Positions 24,503 to 35,080 of a stretch of 64,000 nt of DNA are shown one piece after another (within the stretch, counting starts at the first letter, position 1; every line of letters begins with the position of its first letter). Origin of the DNA: Areca catechu (lineage: Eukaryota > Streptophyta > Magnoliopsida > Arecales > Arecaceae); NCBI GenBank assembly GCA_021397845.1, contig CM038039.1, positions 7,991,731 to 8,055,730 on the forward strand, read 5' to 3'. Below the pieces are notes generated by a model, which was not told the origin of the DNA, made no database searches, and saw nothing but the letters and a program-made list of their open reading frames with translations. Both the position numbers and the translations under genes were made by a program.

Positions 24503-25104
24503 GGGAAGACGGGCATGACAAAGTCCTTCATCACTCCCCAAGTCAATATACCGTAGAAGGACGGTGACGACACAAGCTAGAAAGGCCAGCAGAGTGGCAA
24601 TCTCCCCTAGGCCTCTCCAGGACATCACCTCCTTCGTCCCTTTCGATGGGGAACCCACTGGCAAAACCATCAGGCACACAGCGAAAGTGTGCTTGGAGAA
24701 GCGTGAGCACAAAATGGTGGGATTCTTCCACCAGTTCATTAGCATGCGAGGCTCGGCCAGCGAGCCACCGGACTGCAACGCCCACCACCGATGGAGCCCT
24801 TCACCGATCGCGGTGAGGCAGAGTATCATCACTTCCACCGTGATCACGGCCATGGCATCAAAACAATGTCGCAACCGTGAATAAGAGATCGAGAAGCTCG
24901 TCAAGGAGGCCCACTTCCGAAGGTTTGTAGGGGGCAGGCCTCGAGCGGGGCCCCAAGTGCTCGCCACTTTTCCATCGGCTTCAACCACCGACGGCTACCT
25001 CACCGCGAAATTGACGGGCATCGCCACCTGGAGGGTTGCGTGTGCATCTAAGAAGGCTCGGGGGGCAGGGGCACCTGAGAGTCATTTCCCTGCCATGAGG
25101 GGAG
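24503..25104 (+). pseudogene. Gag remnant of element B (Gypsy type), decayed
   Basis: Downstream of the primer site there is no long frame, but short pieces read like plant Gypsy gag. The clearest is HFHRDHGHG, encoded near 24831-24857, matching the CRFHRDHGH box upstream of gag-pol in Tat-type elements; an intact version occurs in element C here. Stops and frameshifts break every frame. The sequence ends abruptly where Copia reverse-transcriptase coding begins at about 25105, so everything 3' of gag in B is missing. Function is lost. Confidence 0.5.
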
Positions 25105-26274
25105 GAGCAAGCGAAGAAGTTTTTGTCAAACAACCACTGGATTTTATCGATCACACATTTCCAAATCATGTTTTCAAATTGAATAAAGCTTTGTATGATC
25201 TGAAACAGATACCTAGAGCCTGGTATGACAGACTAAGTAAGTTTTTAATTGCAAATGATTTTATAAGAGGTAGTGTTGACACTACACTGTTTATTCAAAG
25301 AAAAGATAATGATATTTTAGTTGTTCAAATTTACGTTGATGATATTATATTTGGATCTATTGATGAATCTTTGTATCAAGACTTTGCTAAGTTAATACAG
25401 GATGAATTCGAGATGAGCTTGATGGGTGAGCTGAGTTATTTCCTCGGGCTTCAGATTAAACAATCTAAGGAAGGTATCCTGATTAACCAAGCCAAATATA
25501 TTAAAGAGATTATCAAAAAGTCTGGTATGGAATCAAGTAAAGAAATTGGAACACCCATGAATCCTGCATGCAGACTTGATAAAGATGAGAATGGCACGAA
25601 TATTGATCAAAAGTTGTACAAAGGTATGATTGATTCTTTACTTTACTTGACAGCCAATAGACCTGATATTTTATTTAGTGTCTGTATGTGTGCACGTTTT
25701 CAATCTAATCTAAAAGAGTCACACATCATAGCTGTTAAAAGAATCATTAAGTATCTTAAAGGCACATGCAATCTAAGTTTATGATATTTTAAGCATACAT
25801 CTTTGAAATTAATTAGTTATTCTGATGCTGATTATGGAGACTGTAAAATTGATAGAAAAAGTACAAGTGGCACCTGTCAATTTCTAGGTATTAACTTGAT
25901 TTCATGGCATATCGTAAAGAAAACTCTGTAGCACTGTCTACTACTAAGGCAGAATATGTGGCTGTGGGGAGCTGTTGTGCTCAAGTATTTTGGATCAAGC
26001 AACAACTAGAAGATTATGGTGTTGTACAATCTAAAATTCCTATTAAATGTGATAACACTAGTGCTATTAACTTATCTAGAAATCCAATTTAGCATTCTCG
26101 AACTAAGCATATAGAAATTAGACATCATTTCATTCGAGATCATATTTTAAATAATATTGTTGAATTAGAATTTGTACCTACTGAAGATCAACTTGCTGAT
26201 ATTTTTACTAAACCCCTTAGTCAAGATAGATTTGAAAAGATTAGAGGCGAATTAGGCTTATGTGACCCATTATG
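25105..26274 (+). pseudogene. Copia pol C-terminal half: reverse transcriptase and RNase H (Sirevirus-like)
   Basis: The protein begins inside the reverse transcriptase (KLNKALYDLKQIPRAWYDRL) and contains the catalytic YVDDIIFGS motif. It continues with MGELSYFLGLQIKQSKEGI and the connection region. The RNase H part (TTKAEYVAVGSCCAQVFWIK, DNTSAINLSRNPI) and the usual Copia ending with LADIFTKP are readable. It would have copied element RNA into DNA and degraded the RNA strand. Breaks: a TGA at 25782-25784, a frameshift near 25905, and a TAG at 26090-26092. The upstream two-thirds of the polyprotein is missing, so it cannot be active. Confidence 0.85.
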
Positions 26275-26623
26275 AATGTTTTGATATAAGTTTTCAAAAA
26301 AAAAAGAGGAAAAATTATCTAGACGTTTCAAATTTCCTTCTAGAGCTTATGACATCCTATTTTAGTGATAAGAATCCCTTAGAAATTTGTTTTACCTATT
26401 TTCAAGTTTTGAGCTAAATTTTAGCTCGAGCCGACTTGAGACACCAGGTGTTTTGATGAGCCGACTCGAGGATCAGGTCGAGGGTTTTTAAATAAGGTTC
26501 CATAGGTTTGAAATCACTATTTCTTTCCTTATTTTTCACTTTCCCTTGGCCGACTCCTCTCCCTAACCTAGGAAAAGCTCTTAGAACACCTCCTAAACCC
26601 TCCAAAATCTTAATCCAAGCTAG

Positions 26624-28233
26624 ATGGCTCCTAGGAAGGCCGTGGCCAAGAAACCTAGAAGAGTTGTTCGATCAATGGTGGAAGAAAGAAGGACAAAGCG
26701 ACGGTTGGATACTTTAAATCCTGAAGAAGAACATCAAGAAGAACATGAAGAAGAACAAGAGGCACCAAGGCAGGTAATATTAATAGGAAATAGGCAAGTG
26801 ACTTCAGGTAGATGCATAGATTTCACTTTCCTAGAACAAGAAGGTTTGCATAGTGGTGATTGGTTGGTTAGACAAGGATGGAAAGACTTTTGTATGCTCA
26901 ATCTTCTCACATATCCCAACCTTGTTAGACAATTTTTTGGGAGCATGTCTTTAGGTGCATTTTACATTGAAGGTACTGTGAAGGGTAAGCATATTGAAAT
27001 CAATGAGTAGAAGTTGTCTAGTATTCTTCATATACCAAAAGAGGGTGAAAGCTACCTAGTGTTGAAGGACAAGCAAAAGACTTTAAGAACTGTGCTTGAG
27101 AGGACAAATGTGAAAGGTGTGGTTCATGTTAGTGCCAACCAACTCTCTTTGGAGATGAGGTTGCTACATAACATCATTAGCCGTATCTTTTTACCCCGGA
27201 CGGAGAGATTTGACTGGATTAGTGAGCGAGACCTAATCTTTATGAGATGATTGGTTGAGGGGGAGGCCCTCAATTTACCATTCATTATGTTGTCACAGAT
27301 GAGGGAAGCTGCTCGAAGGGCATAAGCATGTCTTCCATACGGGATGGTGTTTACCCTACTATTTCAGGATGCCCTGGTTGATTTGTCTGGAGAGGACAGC
27401 AGACCACTTTTATACACAAACAAATACAACCTAAAGTCTTTGACCCGGATGGGATTTATTAAAGTTGAGGGTCACTGGATTAGGAAGAGCTCAGGTCTTC
27501 CAGTGACTCATTTGGATGACTCAGATGAGGATGCTCGGGCAGCACAGGGACATGGTGCAGAGGCAGAGACACATGTTGACAAGGCTGGACCCTCAGAGCC
27601 AGCTTCTTCTACTACTCGATCACCTGTCAGAGGATCGACAGCTGTTGGACCAGGTGATGATGACAGATTGCAGCGTGTATTGGATGAGATCTCGAGTCTT
27701 CACAGAGGAAGATCTAAGACTGATGCCAGGATATATGCACTTCAGTCAGAGATGCACCAGAGCTTTCAGGACATCATAGCTATTCTTCGACAGCTTACAG
27801 CAGCTAATCAGTCTATACCTACTACTTCTATAGCAGCACCAGATATTGGCATAGATTGCAGGCAGGGACAGGCAGCACACTTCAGTGATATTCCTTCTGA
27901 GGCCACTCCTGCTAAGGCTGAGACTAGTATTGAGATTCCAAGATCTAATGTTGGAGACACTCCAGCCATAGAGATATTGTCTACCACCAGCACTCTAGCC
28001 TTATCTTTTGATCCTCCTACTACTAGACCTACTCCTATTGTGATTTCCTCTGAGTCCAAAGTTAAAGTTAAAGCCAAAACCAAAACCTCTAGGACTACTA
28101 CCCTGTTAGGACCAGGCTTGGGGATCTTAGGCCTAGGTTTCCTAAATTTAGACCTGCTCCAGGCATTTTAGAGGTCGGTTCCTCCTCTAGTGAGGAAAAG
28201 CCTAGTGATGATGACCCCGGTCCATCCTTTTGA
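26624..28233 (+). pseudogene. Sirevirus env-like / 'plant transposon protein' frame, broken
   Basis: The first part (MAPRKAVAKKPRRVVRSMVE) is basic, then acidic Glu-rich. It continues into a domain (WLVRQGWKDFCMLNLLTYPN, LVRQFFGSMSLGAF, GTVKGKHIEINE) that I recognise as the 'putative plant transposon protein' type found in Sirevirus env-like frames. The C-terminal third contains a helical segment (LQRVLDEISSLHRGRSKTDA and QSEMHQSFQDIIAILRQLTA), probably a coiled coil, then a Ser/Thr/Pro-rich tail. Its function in Sireviruses is not established; 'env-like' reflects position. Stops occur at 27008-27010 and 27248-27250, another near 27323, and a frame change near 28110. Confidence 0.7.
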
Positions 28234-28607
28234 TGTTTTTAGGACTTTATGTTTGTCATGATTTGTTGTTATGATACTATTTTTGTTGTGCCGGGGCACT
28301 TTTGTACTGTATCACTCATGTACTGACACTTTTATATATATATATATGACTTTTTATGATACATGTTGTGAATGACTCAATTTTGTGAATGATTATTCTT
28401 CTTATTTTATACACCTTTTGTTGATGACAAAAAGGGAGAAAAGGGAGAAAATATGAATGTGCATGAATGTGAATATGAAAATGAATATGTAAGAAAATAT
28501 GAAGAAAATATGGAGAAATATTATTACATTGGTAAGGGGGAGCTTATGTTAAGTTTTTGTTAAGTTTTCTTGAAACTTACTTCAAATACTAGTTAATTTT
28601 GTGAAGT

Positions 28608-28810
28608 TTCGATACATAGTGCATCGATGATATACATGATACATTATATTTCGATACATTATGTTTCGATACTTGATACACATATGATACAGATGATACA
28701 TTGTATTGATACATATGATACATTGTGATACATCATATTGATACTTATCAGTTCAACAATTTGATACTCAATTTGGATTGATACACACTATGTTAAATAT
28801 CAGTTGATAT
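28608..28810. repeat. GATACAT-rich cluster before the Sirevirus LTR
   Basis: About fifteen short 'gatac' units (gatacat, gatacac, cgatacatt) in 200 bp, irregularly spaced and frequently preceded by t-t-c or a-t-a-t. It lies between the env-like frame and the LTR. It is not a regular tandem array. Confidence 0.7.
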
Positions 28811-28882
28811 ATATGAATATGATACACAGTAATTGTAAAGTATTTTTTAAATCCTGTTCATGCCCAGTGTTTAGTTATCATC

Positions 28883-28896
28883 AAAAAGGGAGAGAT
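28883..28896 (+). other. Polypurine tract of the Sirevirus-like element
   Basis: aaaaagggagagat directly precedes the LTR start TGTTGACC. A further purine stretch (aaaaagggagaaaagggagaaaa) lies upstream at about 28428-28450. Repeated purine tracts ahead of the 3' LTR are described for Sireviruses. Confidence 0.7.
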
Positions 28897-30443
28897 TGTT
28901 GACCCCTGGAATGATTTTGATGATCACAAAATACTGGAGCATGTATATGTTACTAATTATTTCAATTACTTGAGAAGTTTTTGCAGGAAATTGGTTACCT
29001 TTAGTTTGAATTGGTTTTTAAATTGGTTGAGAGGTAATTCAATTGTGTATAGACTCTTATGTACTCTAAATTGTAAAAGCCCCAATTTTTCAACTTTGTA
29101 ATATTGTAAATGGGCTGTAAAATTGTAAAAAGAAAAGTGTGTAGATTAGCTCTTGTTTGATTCAAGTGTTGAAGAATTTTGGAGAAGTTTAAAGCATTAA
29201 ATGAAGTTTTGGCAAGAGCCGACTCCTTGTGGCATGGCACAAAGAAATTTCAGAGTTTCAGTACCTCGAGCCAACTCGTGTCCCAAGAGCCGACTCATGG
29301 AAGAATACATGTTTATGAAGTCTGAGATCTCGAGCCGACTTGAGCTTCAAGAGCCGACTCGTCCAGAGTTATGTTTGTTGGTGATTGAGACTTCGAGCTG
29401 ACTCTGTCCTGAAGAGCCGACTCAAGGAAATTTCTATTTTGAATTGATTAAAGGTTCGAGCCGACTCCAGCTTGAAGAGTCGACTCGCACAGGATTTCTA
29501 TTTGGGCTGTCTAAGACTTCGAGCCGACTCGTGAACTTCGAGCCAACTCGAGTGACCGTTTTCTGTACTATAACGGCTAGTTACTGAAAGTGGTTTTTGA
29601 ATTCCAATTGATCTCCAACAGCTCTTTCACGAATCCCTAGGCCCTACAACGGCCATATCTCATGGAAAATTATAAAAGGGATTACTTTTGATGGATTAAA
29701 CAATTTTTTAGAGGAATTATTATTGATTTATCTTGGAAATTTGAAAAGCCTTCAAGTCTTTCACCAACCTACTTCAAGAGCATTCAAGATAGGATTCAAA
29801 GCTTCATCAACTTCTCTTTATCATTGAATCTACTCATTGAAAAAGCAAAGAAGCAGCTTGAAGAGCATTAAAGAGCATTCAAAGCTAGGATTCACATTGA
29901 TCTACATCGACAACATTTAAACAAACTTGGTTTGTTGTGTAGTTGTTTTTTATTTCTCTCTATCTTTGTTTTCTCTCTAAGAACGGCAAGGAGCTGTGTC
30001 TTAAGAGAGGGTTAAAGATTTTTAGGTAAATCTTGTGAAAACCTAAGCTGGGTTCTTGGTGATCCTGGTATAAAACCAAGTGTTAGGGTTTCTTTGGTGA
30101 TCCTGTTCAAAACCAAAGGGAGTTGAGTTTTCTTTGATGATCCTGGTAAAACCAAAGTGTATAGATTTGGATTGTGAGCCTGGTAAAACAATCCGACTGT
30201 ATTCTGGTTGGGGGATATAGTGAAAATCCCAAGTGGTGCTTGGGTAGTGGACATAGGAGCCGGTTGCTCCGAACCACTCTAAATTTTCTTGTGTTTGCAC
30301 TTATTTTATCTTATTGCATTTACTTAATTACTTCTGCATTGCATATTGCACCACAACACCAAAAGGATTTCAAATTGCATATACTTGTGAAAAGTTTTCA
30401 TAATCCCAATTCACCCCCCTCTTGGGAAGCCACCTGGGTAACA
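28897..30443 (+). repeat. 3' LTR of the Sirevirus-like element
   Basis: It opens TGTTGACCCCTGGAATGATT and ends in ctgggtaaca, with the C-rich cacccccctcttggg block 20-30 bp before the end. The reverse-oriented solo LTR at 31173-32655 has the same opening (TGTTGACTCC), the same C-rich block and a matching end (ctgggcaaca), which supports these borders. A 63-bp array lies near its middle. Confidence 0.8.
29204..29560. repeat. 63-bp array with paired GAGCCGACTC motifs in the LTR
   Basis: CGAGCCGACT-type motifs start at 29267, 29331, 29394, 29457 and 29520 (period 63-64 bp). Each is followed about 15-20 bp later by a second aagagccgactc motif. The paired, partly palindromic decamers are spaced regularly enough to suggest a protein-binding array in U3. 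Confidence 0.8.
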
Positions 30444-31172
30444 CCCTTCACTCGAGCTGACGACCATGGGAGACTCCAGCACAGTCTCTCCTCTAGCCCA
30501 ATGACCGAGGGAAACCCATCGGTCTCCACCTCGTCTCCTCCCCGAGTGAAGCTTCAGGGAAGCCGTCGACCTCCATCTCCTCTGCTCCAAGAAAAGAATC
30601 GCATTCTTTAACACCTCCCTGGAGGGAGATCAGCTCAAAGAGAGCCACCTTGGATTCAGATCAACTCTGGCCTCCACCATGGTCGGCACCCACAGAAGAA
30701 ACCAATTGTCCTGGCCTCTCCTCTGCTCAAAGCGGTGCCCATGAGAGGAGATCCCTCTGGCTTGGTAGCCATGAGAAGCTCACCAACCACCTCAACTTCC
30801 TCCAGTTTGATCGGCGCCCACACGGAGGACCGTCTTGGCCTCCAAATGAATCGTGGCCTCAGACCTCGCCATAGGCCCGATTATGGTTGAGTCAGTAACC
30901 GCGAGACCTCTCAAACCCCTCTAGTCTGCTCGGCACCTAGAGAAGCACCCATCTCGAACTCTTATGGATGGACCCGCTCGATCTCTTCTTAATGGCCTAT
31001 CTCTTCTTAAAGGCTGATCTTTTCTTAAGGGCCGATCTCTTCTTGCTGGCTGATCTCCAGAAACATCAATGGCACTCTTTTTTCTGACCGAACTCCAAAC
31101 ACAAGATTGACAGCCCCTATTCAAGGCCCACTGAAGCCTACGACGGGCCCATTAAAGCCCATCGGGTCCATT
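30444..31172. other. GC-rich internal DNA between the nested elements
   Basis: No coding frame with recognisable domains. It probably belongs to the 3' internal part of element A (or to B). Near 30979-31053 the phrase gatctcttcttaaggg/ctgatc is repeated about four times. The 94-bp array begins at 31124 and is cut by the solo LTR at 31173. Confidence 0.4.
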
Positions 31173-33046
31173 TGTTGCCCAGTAAGCAACCCAAGAGGGG
31201 GGGTGAATTGGATTTTTAAAAACTTAAATGCAAGTGTAAAGTGCTCTTAATGAGTATGCAGCGGAAATATAAAAACAGTAAAAATAAGAGCAAATTAAAG
31301 AGACATGCAATCACAAACACAAAGCAAGTATAGTGGTTCGGTGCTTTCCAATATACCTACATCCACTCCCCAAGGCCCACTTGGAAATTCACTATAATCT
31401 CAACCGGTTATAGCTGATTAGTTTTCCAGGCTCACTAATCAAACCCAACTGGTTTTCACAAGGCTCACAAGTCAAAATCTCACTTGATTTTCGGGCTAAC
31501 TAAGAACCTAATTGATTTTAAGGCTCACCAACAACCTCCCTTGATTTTGCGGGCTAACCAAGAACCTAATTGGTTTTCAAGGCTAACCAACAACCTCCTT
31601 GGTTTTCTAATAGGCTAACCAAAAGCCTTTACAACAAGAATAAGTTTGAAGTAAAGAAACAATAAAAGCTTTCTAATAAAAACAGATATCTCTTTGAAGT
31701 TTTGATGTAGTGCTGTCTTCAACTTGATGAAGCCTCTATTAATGCTCAAGAAGGTTGAAGTTGAATGCTCTTGAAAGCTCTTGAATGCTTGGAGACTTCT
31801 TTTTGCTTGAAGGTAGTTGTTCTCAATGAATTTGAGTGAATGCACTTGCTTTTTCTTTCTCTTGGTGTTCCTCTCTTAATCCTCTTGATCTACTTGTGTT
31901 TAGATTTGATTTGAATCATTAAATACCTTCACAAGGCCTCAAAGTCGGTTTATGGCCGTTAGATATGAAAAACTAGCCATTGGGAGCCAAAAGGAGCAAG
32001 TTCTGTGTTTGAAAAACTAGCCATTACTGTTTCTTGAATCCAAGTGTCGATACTTCAAGCTGTAAGTTGACACTTAAGGTCAACACTTGCATTCCATGAG
32101 TCGACACCTAGTTCAAATATCTTCAATGAAGCTTTCTGGAATTCTTAGACGAGTCGACACTTACTTTGGTGAGTCGACACTTTGAGTCGACACTTGACAT
32201 CCATGTGTCGACACTTCAAGCAAGTCTTCAACTTCAGCAAGTTCCGTAACAAAAAAGTCTCAGGCGATGAGCCGATCCTTGAGACAACACTTGACTGGTA
32301 TGAGTCGACACTCCAGCCGTGCCATCTGAAACTCTTTCTATGAATTGGCTTGAGTCGACACTTCCACTGTCATGAGTCGACACTTGACTGAGATTTCTTC
32401 AAAAATACCTTAACTTTTGCTGAAACCAAATTGTGTTGAATTCTTGTATCCTTTTAAGCATTCTTCAACAACCAAAGTTCACTTTAAACTGATCTTTCAT
32501 CCATAGTTGGGATTTTTTCATTGTTTCACAATCAATCAAATTTTGTTGAATTGATGAACACCTTTTTCTATAAAAACATACTTTAAAAAAATAATTAGTA
32601 CTCAACTTATACTTAAACGTTTTGCTTATCATCAAAATCAATAATGGAGTCAACACCATTGAAACCTGCAAGGCCCACTGAAGCCTAAGACGGGCCCAAT
32701 GAAGCCTACTGGATCCCTTGAGATCTGGAAGCACAAAGGTGGGCCTGACCAGCCTACCTTACTAAGGCCCACTAAAATCTAAGACGGGCCCACTAATGCC
32801 CATTGGATTCCTTGAGATCTGGAAGCACAAAGGCAGGCCTGACCAGCCTACCTTACTAAAGCCCACTAAAATCTAAGATGGGCCCATTGAAGTCCACTAG
32901 ATCCCTTGAGATCTGGAAGTACAAAGGTAGGCCTGATCGGCCTACCTTATCAAGGCCCACTAAAGCCTAAGACGGGCCCACTAAAGTTCACTAGGTCCAT
33001 TGAAACTTACAAGCACAAAGGCGGGCCTGATCAGCCTACCTTATGT
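31124..33046. repeat. 94-bp tandem array, split by the solo LTR
   Basis: Units start at 32671, 32765, 32859 and 32953 (exactly 94 bp apart), each opening aggcccactraarcctaag and containing a gagatctggaagcacaaagg block. A further unit starts at 31124 and is broken at 31172 by the solo LTR, resuming after 32660. It therefore predates that insertion. Confidence 0.9.
31173..32655 (-). mobile_element. Sirevirus-type solo LTR, reverse orientation, target duplication CCATT
   Basis: A 1483-bp block starts TGTTGCCCAG and ends GAGTCAACA on the plus strand. On the minus strand it opens TGTTGACTCC and carries the C-rich cacccccc block near its end, matching the LTR at 28897-30443. Perfect pentamers CCATT flank it (31168-31172 and 32656-32660). 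It contains a cluster of GTGTCGACTC/GAGTCGACAC motifs (about 32040-32390), comparable in place to the GAGCCGACTC array of its relative but with a different core. Confidence 0.88.
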
Positions 33047-33147
33047 CAATATCGAGGTCGAAGAGATAAAATTACTCTCTTCGTCCAAAAAAGAATAAAA
33101 GCCAAAGCATTCACTAGCATTATTTTGAGCTCGGGAGTGGGAGGCAA

Positions 33148-33755
33148 TGTTGTGACAATGACTTAGTCACTTGACCTCAATGTGATGAAGCTGACTAATA
33201 ACAAAGGTAGCTAATCAAGGAGTATGACCAGAGCTCATGAAGACCGACCAGAGATCATAAAGGCCAACCAACTTGAAGCCCCATCAAGAATGAACATGGT
33301 TGTTATAATCAACTAGGTATATAACTAACTACTGGTTGTTATAACCAACTAAGTATATAACTAACTACCAATGGCAACTGCAATTAGTTAAGGGAAAGTT
33401 ACACTAACCAACTTTTCCAACCGAAATCAAGAAGGTTTAACTATTTTCAGTTATAGCAACACCTATATAAAAGGATAAGAGAGGACCTCCAAGGTAAGTA
33501 ATGCTGTGTAATGGTAAGCCATTCCATGCAAGTCTAAGCCGGTCTTTGACTAGCCTACACTATGCATCTCTAAATCTCCACTTATTTAATCTTATTTTTT
33601 TTCTTTGAGCTCTCTAGTATGTGGCCTAAACTCTACTGATTTAGGCATCGGAGTGTCCCCATCGAAGAAAATTCGGTCAGAAATTTGTTTTGCAAGAACC
33701 AAGAAGGTGAATCGACGATTCAGGCACTCCGTCCGGTCTGCAGGGATCGGCATCA
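33148..33755 (+). repeat. 3' LTR of element A
   Basis: It opens TGTTGTGACAATGACTTAGT and ends gcatca. It is 608 bp, collinear with 21967-22608 but with small deletions and many substitutions, mostly transitions. It is preceded by the purine-rich gggagtgggaggcaa. Confidence 0.8.
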
Positions 33756-34294
33756 ATAATTTTCATTAAAAAATATTATTTTAAAAAATTTTATGATGTA
33801 CACACCAATCCAAAATATATTTTTTAATATATTTTATTAAAAAATAATATACTTTGATTGTTGACCGGATAAAGTTAAAAAAGGAATTTGATTTTAGCCG
33901 TTCTTTTTTTAAATTTTTTTATTTAAAGCTGGGGAGGTGGGGTGCGTGGGGGTGGTCGAGGAAGGTGGAGGAAGATTATTTTGATTTGATATGAAATAAA
34001 GCAAAGCGGGACCATGCAAAAATCCAAATTGACCGTACAAGGAATAATTCGAGACCAATTCTCTATTAAAAAACCGAACAAATTATGCATATTAAATAAA
34101 TAAAAGAGATGAACTGTCCTCCCTTAAAATTTAGAGAGAAGCTAATCAAAATAAAGGGAAGATACGATGCCTCCCGCTTGTATCATGTGCTTTGAGCCAT
34201 CATAATCTCAAGTTTTAAAACATCATTGAATTTTTGAAAGTTGTGTTTGTAACCACATTTAAACCACCCATCATAATCATGATAGCACTATCAT

Positions 34295-34971
34295 CCTTTT
34301 GTGTTAATTATGGATGAGTTTACAAAGCATATTCAAAGGAAATTCCTTGATTGATTGATGCTATTTGCAGGTGATATAGTTGCGGTGGATGTTATTTGGA
34401 TTGGAGTTAATCAAAAGTTGAAATTATGAGAGGGTATATTAGGATCTAAGGATTTCTTAGGCCGAATTATAAAATTTTAATAAAATTAGAAATAGAGATA
34501 TAGATAGAGTGAAAAATATGGATCATGAAGTTTTTAAGAATGATTTTTTTGATATTTAAAATCAGATATTTATAAGAAATAAAAGATTGAAAGAATTAAA
34601 ATAGAATATAGATAATTAAATGCAGGTGATCAAATGATACCGGGCAAAAAAGAGCCATAAAATAGCCACTCAACCAACCATGTTTTAAGATGCAGAATGT
34701 TGACCAATTACAAAATAATATATAAACAAGATATGTGTGATCAAAACGAGAATATTAAAATAAATGTTGACTCATTCTACTCTACGAAACAAGTTAGTCA
34801 TTAATTTAAGAAGAGATAGATTCAAAATGAAATCATCTATAAAAGGATAGAGATAAATATAGAGATAGACCGAGAATCATATGGGATGAAGTTGTAAGGA
34901 ATGAATAAATATCTTAATATTTTTAGCAAGTATAGCCCTAAACTAAATAGGGTGAAAGAAAAAAAGGGACA
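34295..34971 (+). pseudogene. RTE-class LINE reverse transcriptase, 3' portion, decayed (left half)
   Basis: In one frame the sequence reads IMDEFTKHIQRKFLD, a stop, then LMLFAGDIVAVD and, farther on, GVNQKLKL. This is the RTE/BovB-type reverse-transcriptase region around the catalytic F-A-D-D box, here F-A-G-D. Nearer the break it reads RPRIIWDEVVRNE and a decayed lysine-rich end. Several stops and frameshifts show it is long dead. The remainder of the C-terminus (HVANPN and stop) continues at 46413 on the other side of Gypsy element C. Confidence 0.75.
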
Positions 34972-35080
34972 TATTGTCCCATGACGACTCATCCTCAACC
35001 AGAACCGGTCCAGTCCTGCGATCCGATTCAGCCACCCTCCTCAAGGCTCCAACTGAAGAGATCCGACTCGCCGGTGCTGA

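Larger units (their letters stand above)
25105..30443 (+). mobile_element. Sirevirus-like Copia element, 5'-truncated (3' half only)
   Basis: Contents in order: the C-terminal part of Copia pol (25105-26274), a spacer, an env-like reading frame (26624-28233), short purine-rich tracts, and one LTR of 1547 bp (28897-30443). Pol followed by a separate env-like frame and a long LTR is the Sirevirus layout. The 5' LTR, gag, protease, integrase and the start of reverse transcriptase are absent; the left junction with element B gag remnants is abrupt. No target duplication can be shown because the left end is missing. Confidence 0.8.
21967..33755 (+). mobile_element. LTR retroelement A, apparently non-autonomous, host for later insertions
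   Basis: Direct LTRs lie at 21967-22608 and 33148-33755, both opening TGTTGTGACAATGAC and closing in a TCA. They are followed or preceded by a primer-site-like stretch (22609-22630) and a purine-rich tract (gagctcgggagtgggaggcaa, just before 33148). The flanking pentamers ATATT and ATAAT differ at one base, consistent with an aged target duplication. By eye about 16 of the first 150 LTR positions differ, so the insertion is old. No pol gene belonging to A itself is visible; its internal DNA is a short leader (22609-22793) and a GC-rich 3' portion with a 94-bp array. Everything else inside comes from nested elements. Confidence 0.75.
18970..33860. mobile_element. Foldback-like long-inverted-repeat element, interrupted by LTR insertions
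   Basis: The left arm (about 18970-19412) and a right arm in three pieces (20270-20476, 21793-21966, 33756-33860) are inverted copies. The inner 130-150 bp match very well (19270-19412 against 20425-20270). Just outside, gtgaagcca at 19207-19215 is matched in reverse complement next to 21800, beyond the solo LTR. Farther out, ttttggattagtg near 19054 is matched by the complement of accaatccaaaa near 33806, beyond element A. Removing the two LTR insertions leaves arms of similar length (about 450 and 490 bp) around a GC-richer centre of about 850 bp. The inner match is plain in the sequence. The outer match is weaker and low-complexity, so the full extent is inference. No transposase is encoded, and no outer target duplication was identified. 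Confidence 0.5.

Noticed and set aside
24209..24988. A 259-codon minus-strand frame
   Set aside because: It crosses the element B LTR end, primer site and gag remnant. It has Trp/Cys/Arg-rich composition with no domain and reads opposite to the element.
28431..28450. An LTR start at the first purine tract
   Set aside because: No TG...CA pair fits there. The comparison with the reverse solo LTR places the border at 28897.
31173..32655. CRISPR-like array suggested by regularly recurring GAGTCGACAC words
   Set aside because: This is plant nuclear DNA, the spacing is irregular and the words lie within an LTR with a clear target duplication.
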